DNA of 64,000 nt from Adiantum capillus-veneris (lineage: Eukaryota; Streptophyta; Polypodiopsida; Polypodiales; Pteridaceae). Positions 22,944-32,820 of the stretch are shown here, in pieces. The notes beneath the pieces are model-generated. The model made no database searches. It was given only the letters and a program-made list of their open reading frames with translations, and was not told where the DNA came from. Position numbers and translations under genes: made by a program. The DNA lies in assembly GCA_014529385.2 (NCBI GenBank), contig CM043955.1:148445640-148509639 (forward strand), read 5' to 3'. Positions within the stretch are counted from its first letter, which is position 1; each line of letters opens with the position of its first letter.

Positions 22944-24347
22944 CATTAGGAGATTTCAGAGGTCTTTTGGAGGGCCTTTTGGTAGAGAGAGGAAAATAAG
23001 CTCCTCCAATGAGAGAAGAGCCTACGTTACGTAGAAAAATAGATTGATATTAACAAAAATATAAAAGGTGTCCCTCTCCTCATTTAATAATCTAGTGGTC
23101 CTTGAAGACGAGCACTCTCTTTTATTTAATGCGAGCACCTTTTTCAGAAGGTAGATGCGGTGCATTTGATACGGGATACGTCATCACTAAAACTCAAAAA
23201 GTCACAAAACTATCAAGTGGTGGAAGATTTTGAAACTTTTGATACTGCCAATGCGTCCGGAACACACATATCTCCTAGAAATGAATGTCCAATTGCCTCG
23301 CTTAGACATCCAAAGAGGCCAAAAATGTCAAACACCCCTAAAAGAACATTTTACTAACGGCGCGCGAGGGGGCATTTCAAAATTTTGGAATGCCTCCTCG
23401 CGCGCCGTTAGTAAAAAGGCCCTTTTTCCCTCTTTTTAGGGAGCTTTTTGAGAGGAAAATGTCCAAAAACCTCTAAAAAGGGGCTTTTTGGAAAGATAAG
23501 TGTCCAAAAATCACTAAAAAGAGCTTTGTACTAACGGCGCGAGAGGGAGCATTCCCAAATTTTGGAATGCCTCCTCGCGCGCCGTTAGTAAAAAGGCCCT
23601 TTGTTCCTCTTTTTAGGGAGCTTTTTGAGAGAATAATGTCCAAAAACCTCTAAAAAGGGGCTTTTTGGAAAGATAAGTGTCCAAAAATCACTAAAAAAAG
23701 CTTTGCACTAACGGCGCGCGAGGGGGCATTCCAAAATTTTGGAATGCCTCCTCGCGCGCCGTTAGTAAAAGGGCCCTTTTTTCTTTTTTTTAGGGAGCTT
23801 TTTGAGAGGAAAATGTCCAAAAACCTCTAAAAAGGGGCTTTTTGGAAAGATAAGTGTCCAAAAACCCCCAAAAATGGGCTTTGTACTAACGGCGCGCAGA
23901 GGGGCATTCTAAAATTTTAGAATGCCTCCTCGCGCGCCTTTAGTAAAAAGCCCATTTTTGGGGGTTTTTTGACATTTTTTGCCTCTCCGGATGTCGGAAT
24001 GAGACAAGTAGACATTCGTTTTTAAGGTATTTTGGCGTTCCGGATGCATTGGTGGTGTCAAAATACTCAAAATCTATCACTATTTTACAGTTTGTGACTT
24101 TTCAACTTTCAGTGATGACGTAAGCTGCATTGAATGCGCCGCACCTGCCTCCTGAAAAAGACGCTCGCATTAAATAAAAAAGTGACCGTTTTCAAGGACG
24201 ATTGGGAATATAAATCTACTTTTCAGAGTGTCTGGTTGTCCTTTTGGACGTACTCACAAGGTGCAAGTGCATTTTAAAAAAAGTTTCTAGAGAGAGAAAT
24301 ACAATTTCTTACAAGGCCCTCCAAATGACCTCCGAAATTTTCTAATG
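22944..24347. mobile_element. Foldback element in RT, CATTAG...CTAATG ends
   Basis: This 1404-bp insertion splits the RT frame exactly: joining the flanks restores a Gly-Tyr-Asn-Gln reading without extra bases, so no target duplication was made. The outer arms (about 22944-23430 and 23930-24347) are long imperfect inverted repeats sharing, for example, the TTTATTTAATGCGAG block near 23131 with its complement near 24164. The core holds four direct units of about 177 bp, each with a 60-bp near-perfect palindrome. Only chance ORFs are present, so it is non-autonomous. Confidence 0.85.
23353..23944. repeat. Four 60-bp palindromes in a 177-bp tandem array
   Basis: Palindromes lie at 23353-23412, 23530-23589, 23707-23766 and 23885-23944. 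Each starts ACTAACGGCGCG, passes through an AATTTT centre and ends in the complement CGCGCCGTTAGT, with few mismatches. Between them lies AT-rich text with 'aaaaacctctaaaaaggggc'. Each unit would form a strong stem in single-stranded form. Confidence 0.95.
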
Positions 24348-25045
24348 TAGCCTGAGAACCCATCCAAGAAACTATAGGCCTCTTTCCCTGCTACCCTCTC
24401 AATAACATGATCGATTATTGGCAGTGGGTAGTTATCCCTGATGGTGGCTGCATTTACTTGTTTGAGGTTTACATAGACACGCAATTCGCCATTCTTTTTG
24501 GGTACCACCACAATCGGGGACACCCACTTGGTGTGCTCAATCTCGTAGATAAACTGAGCGTCCTTCACTTTGTCTATTTCCTCCTTGATTTTCTTTGCAA
24601 AAGTTTCATTGTACGTGTAAGGACGTTGTCTGCGTGGTATGGCACCACTCTTAAGGGGAATCATGTGCTGACATATCTCAGGATCTATCCCCTTTAGATC
24701 TTTGTATGACCATGCAAAGACATCTTTATATTGCGTGAGCGTATCGACTAGAAGTTGCTCTTCCTTTTCAGTAAGGTCCGTGGCAATATATGCCGGTTTA
24801 GGCTCCTCACCTGGTTCTACTAAGTTGATGCTTTTCGTGTTTTCAGGCCCATCATATGAAATTCCTGGTTCTTTGGGATCTCGTTTGGATTTTTGCACCA
24901 CTATCTTCCTATCCTGAATGGTATACTTCTTATATTGGGAAGGTGCATCAAATTTATCATCAATTGATTCCTCGTCAGTTTCCATTTCTGTTGTCCAAAG
25001 TTCGTTCAAATCATTGTATTTGACTTTGCGCTCCATCTTGGACAA
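24348..25045 (-). pseudogene. Reverse transcriptase, first part
   Basis: The open frame begins MSKMERKVKYNDLNELW and runs through VDTLTQYKDVFAWSYKDLKG, IPLKSGAIPRRQRPYTYN, WVSPIVVVPKKNGELRVYVN and YPLPIIDHVIERVAGKEAYS to FLDGFSGY. This is the classic N-terminal fingers/palm order of a Ty3 RT. The catalytic Asp in 'FLDG' is present. The original frame breaks off at the foldback insertion; the frame's last 20-odd codons, to 24287, belong to the foldback element. Confidence 0.92.
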
Positions 25046-25264
25046 CTTAAATGATTTTTTGGTATTTTTCTCTTTTTTTGGGTTTTTGTTTTGATGTTGT
25101 TTTGGTTGAGTCAGGTTTCATATATCGCTTTGATATCCTATCCTTGAGGCAATCAATCGCTTCGACTAATCTCAAGTACTACGTTTTGTCAGTTAATAGA
25201 GGTACTGAGTCCTTGTTGTGCTTGTTGTGGTTGTTCTGCGTTTATCTCGATACCTGCATTGTCT

Positions 25265-27412
25265 TCAAGGGTTTTTGTTTGGGAAATCATAGTAGATCAC
25301 TCGTATATCCTTCCGTTGGATGATTTGACTCGAGCTACTAGACAGCTCATCGTTCGCATTATCCTCTAGCATCGTATCAGTTGAGTCTTGAAAACCTTCT
25401 TCTTCATCCATTTGGACAAGGTCTCTTACAGAGATTTCATCCACTATGCGTCGGCACTCGACCACCCCTTCCTTGTCAGGTACGTCTTCCTCTGTCTTCG
25501 GAGTTAGGCGGACATTCATCATCTGAAATGGAATGATACCATACCCTTCCTCATCACACAATTTGGTGAGGGTCGCCTCATTTACACAAACATCAAGAGT
25601 AGCTAGTATTTGTTGCCATCCAAACGGTTCAAACATCTCTTTTGGAAAAGGCTCTGGTATGTATGCTTCGTCTTGTGCAGTCCTATCAAGAATGCAGTCT
25701 TCATTTTTTAGACTTCCACAATTCGAAGCTTCTCCTGTCCATTGGTGAGCTTTGTCCTGGAGCCAAGCCAGTATTCCTCCTTCCTGGTCTTGTGGAATGC
25801 AAGTCTTCCCTGGGGTTCTTTCTACGTCTCTATAGCTATGATATGTGAAACTAATTTTCGTAGTGACATCCTTGTTCCTGAGATAAATATAGTCGTAGCC
25901 CCAATCTTGCACCATTTTGAGCTGACGCATGAATGGTCTGCCCAGTATGATATCGAAATTGCTGCTCTCATCGAAATCCATAATAGCAAAGGTGTGTTCA
26001 TATGCAATTCCAGAAGAGGTTACTACAATTTGCTCCAAGATACCAATAGGTCTCTCCAGGTACCCATCTGCTAGTTGAAGTTTCATTCTAGTTTTTCTTA
26101 GAGCAAGTTTTCCCCATTTTTTCCACATTGCTTTGGTGGCTATGGCAATTCCAGCTCCACTATCCAATATCGCTACCAATTTTATGTCCTTGTACTCTAC
26201 CAGTAGGGTAGCATTTCCTTCTTCACCTTCACAATAGTCCCCTACCTTGTTTAATGGCACTGGCTCATGTTTAGTTTGCTTCAAGGGTTGTGTCTTTAGT
26301 GTGTTTTGAGAAGCCTCGGGTGAAGGAATTACCAGCCCTATTTTTTTCAAAATTTTTGCGACCTCGTCCGAAAGATGCGGTCTAATATTCAATAACTCTG
26401 ACAGAGTCAGTGTACAACGAATAGGGGATGACATCAGCTCGTGAAGAGTTTTAGTATCCATCATCTTAGGATTGGCTTTCCATTGAGATGGGACTTTACT
26501 TACCTCAGATTGAGTTTCAGGGTTACCAATAAATGAAGGTAAAGTCTTCAATGACTGTGGTTTACTATCTTCCGATATCGATGTGCCTACATTTCCATAC
26601 AATGATCGGATGTCATTTGGGTAGAGCTCATGCTCCAGGTTGATTTTTGGGATAGGAGCTGACACAAGTGTGACACTTGCATCTTTTCTATTCCTAATCT
26701 GTTCCCATAGCTCTTGAGGCCATTGTTCTTCTACCTCCGGAATTGGCAGTGGTACTTGAGAATGTGTTCCATCTGTTGTATTGGCTACCACCCTCATATC
26801 CAACGGTGTTTCGTCTACAAGATTGGGTAGGTTATTATCTTCAATTCCCCTCTCCTCTAACTCCTGAATCTTTTCTCGTATGAGTACCTCGGTTTTTGGA
26901 GTCGTAGGAACTAATGGTTCCATAAGCGCTTGAGCGGCTTGAATGAGCTCTTTGCACATCTTTAGCCTCTCTTTCTCATGGCCTGGATGAGGGTACGTTA
27001 ACCACCGATCCTCTTGGGTTTGGTTAGGCTTTAGCCTTGCCTTGTAAGCTTTCATAATTGCGTCCAAAGGTTTGAACACCATGTCTACTAAGACTGACCC
27101 TGTTGATGGCAGTTCCAACGGTTTCTTTATCTCGTTGTTGCCCTTAAGGTCTCTTTCCTTTGAAGTTGTTCCTCTTTTTTCAGCAATTTGGTTTCCAATG
27201 CCGTTTTTTCCTTTTCTTTTGGCTTTCATCTTGTTTTGTTTCGCCTTCCAAGATTTTCTAGGGGTTTGGACAGACAAGTTGTCTATCTCTGTTTGGCTGG
27301 CTAGGACGTTCCTTGCTACCTCATGTGATTGAGCTTTAGTGACCGCGTTTATCGGAATTTTCGTTTCTGTTTCCGATCCACTTGAGCTCGGCACAATCCC
27401 TATTTTGTTCAT
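25265..27412 (-). CDS. Gag C-terminal/protease polyprotein, long open frame
   Basis: A 715-codon uninterrupted frame, the longest in the window. The N-terminal 150 residues are Lys-rich. Residues 150-200 contain AYKARLKPNQTQEDRWLTYP, shared with the plus-strand relic. A retropepsin domain sits at about residues 400-500: LVAILDSGAGIAIATKAMW (DSGA), LQLADGYLERPIG and FDIILGRPFM. The remainder is an acidic linker. It ends just before the separate RT frame at 25045. The upstream knuckle region lies in another frame at 27532-27984, so this is a fragment of a once continuous gag-pol. An open frame of this length implies fairly recent activity or chance retention. Confidence 0.85.
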   Translation of the reverse strand: MNKIGIVPSSSGSETETKIPINAVTKAQSHEVARNVLASQTEIDNLSVQTPRKSWKAKQNKMKAKRKGKNGIGNQIAEKRGTTSKERDLKGNNEIKKPLELPSTGSVLVDMVFKPLDAIMKAYKARLKPNQTQEDRWLTYPHPGHEKERLKMCKELIQAAQALMEPLVPTTPKTEVLIREKIQELEERGIEDNNLPNLVDETPLDMRVVANTTDGTHSQVPLPIPEVEEQWPQELWEQIRNRKDASVTLVSAPIPKINLEHELYPNDIRSLYGNVGTSISEDSKPQSLKTLPSFIGNPETQSEVSKVPSQWKANPKMMDTKTLHELMSSPIRCTLTLSELLNIRPHLSDEVAKILKKIGLVIPSPEASQNTLKTQPLKQTKHEPVPLNKVGDYCEGEEGNATLLVEYKDIKLVAILDSGAGIAIATKAMWKKWGKLALRKTRMKLQLADGYLERPIGILEQIVVTSSGIAYEHTFAIMDFDESSNFDIILGRPFMRQLKMVQDWGYDYIYLRNKDVTTKISFTYHSYRDVERTPGKTCIPQDQEGGILAWLQDKAHQWTGEASNCGSLKNEDCILDRTAQDEAYIPEPFPKEMFEPFGWQQILATLDVCVNEATLTKLCDEEGYGIIPFQMMNVRLTPKTEEDVPDKEGVVECRRIVDEISVRDLVQMDEEEGFQDSTDTMLEDNANDELSSSSSQIIQRKDIRVIYYDFPNKNP

Positions 27413-27531
27413 GGTTGCTTTTCCTTTGTTTTCGGGTTTTTTAGGCAGTGTGTAATAAAATGGTCAGTCGTGCATCCGTCACAGAATCCAAAAAATTTCA
27501 CCCACTCTCCTTTGTTTGGACAAACTCTAGC

Positions 27532-27984
27532 CTAGTGATCACTGCCACATTCATAGCATGGTCCTACAGGTGGTGGAGAAGCTTGTGGAGCTCCTATCGG
27601 TTGTCCTGCTCTAGGAGGGTAGCCTCTAGGTTTGTAGCCCTGATTTTCCATAAACATGAGCATATTCTCATCGACCAAGTAATGATTTTTGGTTGGTTGT
27701 TCTATGTATGAGGGCTCGAACATTTTTTCCGAAATTATCCATGGATTATGTCTCTCTGGAGCATATGCATTCCTATCAATTTCCCTTTCATAAGTATTGT
27801 CTGAATCTTCTCGGTATGAGACTACTCTGATCAGAATGTGGTTCTATGGGTTGAGAAATCCTTACCATAGCTCTATTTTCCTGGGGTAAAGGAGGTTGAT
27901 GTCCCAACACACATTGAGCTTTTTCTTGACCCAAGATTGCGTTATTTGGCCCCACTTGGTACCTTGGAGGGGGTGGAAGTTGTT
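27532..27984 (-). pseudogene. Gag zinc-knuckle segment, 3' of the large transposon insertion
   Basis: The frame 27723-27532 ends GPCYECGSDH, the start of a CxxCGxDH knuckle. Another frame up to the insertion edge carries PPPPRYQVGPNNAILGQEK, matching the PPPPRY segment of the plus-strand relic near 9.32 kb. Interrupted on its upstream side by the 11.9-kb transposon. Confidence 0.75.
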
Positions 27985-28288
27985 GGGTGGATGCATGAAT
28001 AGGTGGCCTGGTTTTAACCAGTTGAAAGTTTCTTTTGGAGGCTTAAAATTTAGGGGGTATGAAACTGGTGTTATGGGCAAGAATTGTTTGAATTAAATAA
28101 TCATGTAGAGGATACAAAATTTTAATAATCGTGTGGAGGATTCAAAAACACGTGTGGAGCCCACGTTAGACGAATGTTCAGTCGAATGTTTGCATGACTG
28201 TACTTCTCCATATCTATGTGCCTTCCCTCCTTTTGCACCTTTCTCAGCTCACTCTACAACCCCCTATGCACGCTTCTTATTGTTCGCT

Positions 28289-31137
28289 ATGGATAGAAAC
28301 CTAAGAAAGAGCCCAAGGAATGAAGCCCGACAGGTCTCCCCCACAAAAACCCAACATTCTCCTATGAAGGTATGTCACCTCTCTCTGTCTCTTTGTGTGT
28401 TGTGTACAACGGACCTGTATGTGTAGTAGAGTATTGAGGTGTGGATATATTGAGTAATGAATATGGATTTATTCTTTTCAGAGACAGAAGTTACAGCCTC
28501 CTCCCAAAATCAACCGCTTTGTTCACCCCCAGGATGTGGAGGTGCCATTAAATGCATTCTGCACGACAAAGGAGGATTTTCACAGGGAATATGGGTTAAG
28601 TCTTGAGGGGAAAGATGTTAGGGAGTTGACAGATGCAGATGTGCCCATATCCGACTGGATGAAAGTTTTCACGTGTCTTCCAGTGAAGGAGAAAAAAGTG
28701 CCGATAAAAATAGCAAGGCCGGATCACAGGTCCGGTAAAGTGGGCCGAGTTTTCATGTGAGGTGGTGAAGAATGTGACCAATGAAGGTCACTTAGATAGG
28801 AAAAGAGAACAATGGAAGTTAGAGACTTCCCAAGTATCCACAGGAACCCCAAGTGGTTCTGCCATCTTGTTAGTAAATACCCCATCAGGAAGTACACCAG
28901 TCGGAAGTGGGCTATTTGTGACTACTCAGTTTGCATTTAGTGTTGAAGTATCCACTTCCTTGCAAGAACTACTTGTTGAGGTTAGAAAATCTCATGACAA
29001 TGTATCAACCAAGTGTCAGAAGGCTAAGGATTCTGTGGTCAAATCTGTTGCTAATGTGCACCGTTGCAAGGGTGTCCTTGACACCATCCAAATGCACTTT
29101 CCTAACGATGCCAATGTACCAACAGGCTTGCTTGACAGGCTCCAAGAAAAATTTGACCAAGCAAAAGCCACCCTACAGCAGACACATGTATGCTTTTAAA
29201 TCCATCTGATTGTAGTATAATACCTACAAAGTACTGGTTTGGATGTACAATATACTATAGTCTATATAATGTTGTGGAATGATTACACAATAATACCTAT
29301 AAAGTAGATTGATTACTATAAATAATGGTAACATACCTGCAAAGTAACGGTTGCAATACCGGTATTGGTATTCTATTGGTGAACATGTTACTATAAGTTC
29401 TATCAATGATCACAATAACGGTATGAAAGCAACATAATATAGGTATAACAACAAAATAATACCAATATAGTAACAAAACATAACAGTAGTTTAGCACTAA
29501 AATAACGGTATGATTATAATAACCATATTGTACTGAAACTCTAATAGTGGAAATGGTATTATAAGTATTATGGATCTATCATACCGGGATGGGTAGAATG
29601 TGGTACCACAAAACCGAATAATAAAAAACCATAATAGTATGACAATAACATCAATTCAGTAAGGGTAGATGACAATACCGGTAGGATGTTATCATACCGG
29701 TAGGATTATATCCTACCGGTACGATTACATCCTACCGGTATGATTATATCCTACCGGTATGATTACATCTTACTGGTATGAATACATCTTACCGGTATGG
29801 TTATATCCTACCGGTATGGTTACATCCAAACGGTATGGTTAGATCCGACCGGTATGATTACACCCTAACGGTATGATAAAATCCAACCGGTTTGATGTTA
29901 TCCTTCCGGCATAATGTTATCCTACCTGTATGATGTTACCGGATGTTTATCATACTGGTATGATGTTATACTATCCAGTATAATAACATCATACCGGTAG
30001 GATGTAGTCATACCGGTATGATAACATTATTATACCGATCTTCAAGCATTCATACCAATTTTATACCTGTTTGACATTGTCTGATAACTGAGGTCTCTTG
30101 CCTACAGGGAGAATTATCCAAATGCTTGGAGCGTGAGGAAACCTTTGGTCTCTGTGTCACGTTTGTGACAGACATGATTAGTCAACCAATGCTACCTGAA
30201 ACCATAGTCTTTCCTGCACGAGTTTCAAATCCTGGACATAGTGTTGTTCTCATTGATGTGTGCAATGCTTGTGGTGTAAAAATTCATGATCACAATCGCT
30301 CAAGCCATGTTGTTCTATTGCCTTGTTCGCATGCATGGCATGCATTCTGCTATGCTTACTTGGCTGAGAAAGGAAAGTGCCTGCTTAAGGATTGCCCCGG
30401 AGTTATTTCTACAGAAGACCAATCCCTTCTAAAGAAGAAGCCAGTTGAACCATGCCCAATAACAAGTGAGAAAAATTTTTCAATGGGTAAGAAACACACC
30501 ATGTTTTAATCAGGTGGTTGATTTTTGTCTTCTCTAATGTTTTTTCAGAGTCAAGCTGCTTCAGAACTACTGCCGGTAAAGACACAGGAACGATGCAGTG
30601 ATGCCTGCATACAAGACACCTATGGAGGTTTTGCTTGATGAAAGTGTCCCTGGTAATGCTGAGAAACCTATTTCGGAAACAACAGAAGAAGTACAAAACT
30701 TTGAGATAAAGGAGCAGAGTACGACTGGTGCTGAAGGAAAAACCCAGAATGAGGAAGACGATGTGTTGCTAGACACTGGCGTGTGGGTGACAAGATCAAA
30801 AACCCCGAAAAAACGAGGCCAACGTGTCAAGAGTAATTTTTCTCATTGATTAAGGCTCATAAGTGATCTTTTGCTGCACAGCTTTCTAAAGCTGATGGTT
30901 GTGTAGATGTCAGGCTGGAGGGAAGTCCCGAGGAGACCCTTCTCAGCATATAAGAAAAGCAAAAAAAATAAAATCGAGAAGACTGCAGATGAGAAGTCTG
31001 AAATGGAGCAAAAAAGCAAGGAAGAGGAAGATACCTAGGGGCAGCCAGAAGAGGAGATGGACATAGAAGACACTAAGGAGATGCAGAATACCGGCACAAG
31101 TTCTGACCCTAAACCCAGAGCCTGCAAAAGATTATAG
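28289..31137 (+). pseudogene. Multi-exon gene with RING-like Cys/His cluster, transposon cargo
   Basis: Proposed exons: 28289-28369 (basic start MDRNLRKSPRNEA), 28482 to 29187, 30108-30486, then less certain 3' exons from about 30549 to 31137. The first introns have GT-AG borders and all are phase 0. The second exon changes frame between about 28711 and 28735, near a short A run, so this copy is mutated or the base call is wrong there. The exon at 30108 carries a variant RING-H2-like cluster at 30261-30395: CNACG, then LPCSHAWHAFC, then CLLKDC (last pair C-x4-C instead of C-x2-C). The 3' part is Lys/Glu-rich. RING fingers usually act as ubiquitin ligases; here that is only a possibility. The exon before the cluster is probably helical. 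No known family was recognised. Confidence 0.6.
29220..30045. repeat. Intronic array rich in ACCGGTAT units
   Basis: The intron of the RING-like gene holds about 20 loosely repeated 18-19-bp units of the type CCTACCGGTATGATTACAT, densest at 29676-30040. The first part (29220-29670) is a more diverged version. The core ATACCGGTAT is palindromic. The same motif fills other noncoding parts of this transposon. Confidence 0.85.
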
Positions 31138-31328
31138 TTTGCCCCCCCTATGTTTCTTTTTATGTAACCACTTCTGAAATTAATATAACTTTCTTTCCCA
31201 TTCGACGTCTCTTTCATCTTGTGCCTAATTTTTGAACATTGTGTATTTTTATTGTATGATTTCAATCTGTAGATATGTCATAATTGCATATTTAAATTTG
31301 AGTCTTGTGTAATTTTGCATCTATAGAT

Positions 31329-32042
31329 ATGTTTTCAGTTGAAGAATGGCACCTTGCAGATAGGTTCAGCGCTGACAAGCAGAATGGCAGGGCTAACATT
31401 CGTGCAATATGTAATTGGGTGTTGTCTCCTCCAGTGCTCGTGTTTCCTCTATGGTATAGACTATGTAAAAGAATCCCACTGATATGGCCAAGGCCACCAC
31501 CTCCGTTGAGCGTCCAGTGTAGGGTTCTCATTTTGGACCTTAATGGCTTATTGCTCAAGAAATTTGATGAAAAATATGGTGAAGAATTTCCCTACTGGCC
31601 AGAAATGCGGTATGTTGTTAAAGGGGATACACAGTTTTGGGTAAGTCCCGATGCAGAAGTGTTTCTGAATTTTTGTTTCAGATGGTTCGAAGTGTGGATA
31701 TGGAGCTGCTGCGAGTTTGAGAAGCTCAAACGCACGCTAACGACAGTGTTCCCAGACCACCACAAAAGATTCAATAGAGTGGTAAGTCAGGCACAGTGCA
31801 CAAGGGCCCCTTTTAAATTAGGCGGGACAGATAAACCGGTGTTCCACAAGAATCTCGAAAATTTTCCTGACCTACCACCTGACACACTTATCTTTGATGA
31901 TTCTAGATATAAGCTAATGTTTAATCCATTGGGGTCATTTCTTGTGTTTCCCAAGCTAGAAAAGCAGGCTAAAGAAGTGCGCGCCTGTTTTCTATCAAAC
32001 AACCACTATCATAAACTGCCTGGCACACTAGTTGATCTCTAA
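31329..32042 (+). CDS. FCP1/HAD-like (NIF-type phosphatase fold) protein, transposon cargo
   Basis: A single open exon of 237 codons from ATG at 31329. The frame is open slightly further upstream, but this ATG follows an AT-rich leader. The FCP1-homology fold is recognisable: RVLILDLNGLLLKKF at about residues 60-75 (motif I, with the second Asp of DxDxT replaced by Asn), WIWSCCEFEKLKRTL near 125-140 (motif II region), and LIFDDSRYKLMFNPLGSF near 190-207 (DD motif and the usual 'NPxxxF' end). FCP1/SCP enzymes remove phosphate from Ser/Thr, notably on the RNA polymerase II tail. The Asn change may make this one a binding or altered protein; plant proteins with a DLNG motif exist as I recall. 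It lies 190 bp after the RING-like gene in the same direction. Confidence 0.8.
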   Translation: MFSVEEWHLADRFSADKQNGRANIRAICNWVLSPPVLVFPLWYRLCKRIPLIWPRPPPPLSVQCRVLILDLNGLLLKKFDEKYGEEFPYWPEMRYVVKGDTQFWVSPDAEVFLNFCFRWFEVWIWSCCEFEKLKRTLTTVFPDHHKRFNRVVSQAQCTRAPFKLGGTDKPVFHKNLENFPDLPPDTLIFDDSRYKLMFNPLGSFLVFPKLEKQAKEVRACFLSNNHYHKLPGTLVDL

Positions 32043-32377
32043 GGACATAATTGAGTATACAAAGAGGACTGTAATTTGTGAAGACGGACAACCTGACGAC
32101 ACCTATGTGCGTCGTTTTTATTGGAAATGGCGGATTAACTTTTTCCAGAAGAAAGGAACAGATTTTTTTAATAGAACAAAAGCTTCATAAAGTCTGTGAA
32201 GTGGGCGACTTTTGTCGATGTATTTTTTTGTCGATGGATGTAAATGGAGAATTACTCATCCTTATTGTCAATCAATGTAACATAATTCATGTATAATACA
32301 TTTACAAGCAAGTTGCAGGAAAATACGTTGTATTCTATATTTGAAGTATCTTGCAAATAAAAGGAGAGAGGGAGAGG

Positions 32378-32381
<4 letters not shown>

Positions 32382-32450
<69 letters not shown>

Positions 32451-32542
32451 TGATACCAGTATGATATTGAGAAGTGGTTGGTATGATACCAGTATGATAC
32501 TGAGAAGTGACTGGTATGATACCGGTATGATACTGAGAAGTG

Positions 32543-32592
<50 letters not shown>

Positions 32593-32820
32593 GGACTTGT
32601 ATGATACCGGTATGATACTGAGAAGTGATTGGTATGATACCGGTATGATACTGAGAAGTGTCTGGTATGATACCAGTATGATACTAAGAAGTGACCAGTA
32701 TGATACTGAGAAGTGACAAAGAGAGAGAGAGAGAGATTCAGAGAAAGGGATTTTGCCATCATGTTTGTACTATTATTGTACTTATACTGTGATCTCCAAC
32801 TTGTATGATACCAGTACAAA
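32382..32820. repeat. (GA)n tracts and 31-33-bp ATACCGGTAT repeats between convergent genes
   Basis: (GA)n runs at 32382-32448, 32544-32594 and about 32720-32735 alternate with copies of a unit of about 32 bp around GGTATGATACCGGTATGATA followed by 'ctgagaagtg'. The array lies between the 3' ends of the FCP1-like gene and the leftward gene. It repeats the motif seen in the introns. Confidence 0.9.

Noticed and set aside
23353-23944. Four evenly spaced palindromes as a possible CRISPR or terminator array
   Set aside because: The segments between palindromes are near-identical rather than unique, and inverted arms enclose all of them, so this is a foldback element.
29676-30040. Regular short repeats resembling a CRISPR array
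   Set aside because: Units are 18-19 bp with no unique spacers, in an intron of a eukaryotic gene. They are a diverged tandem array.
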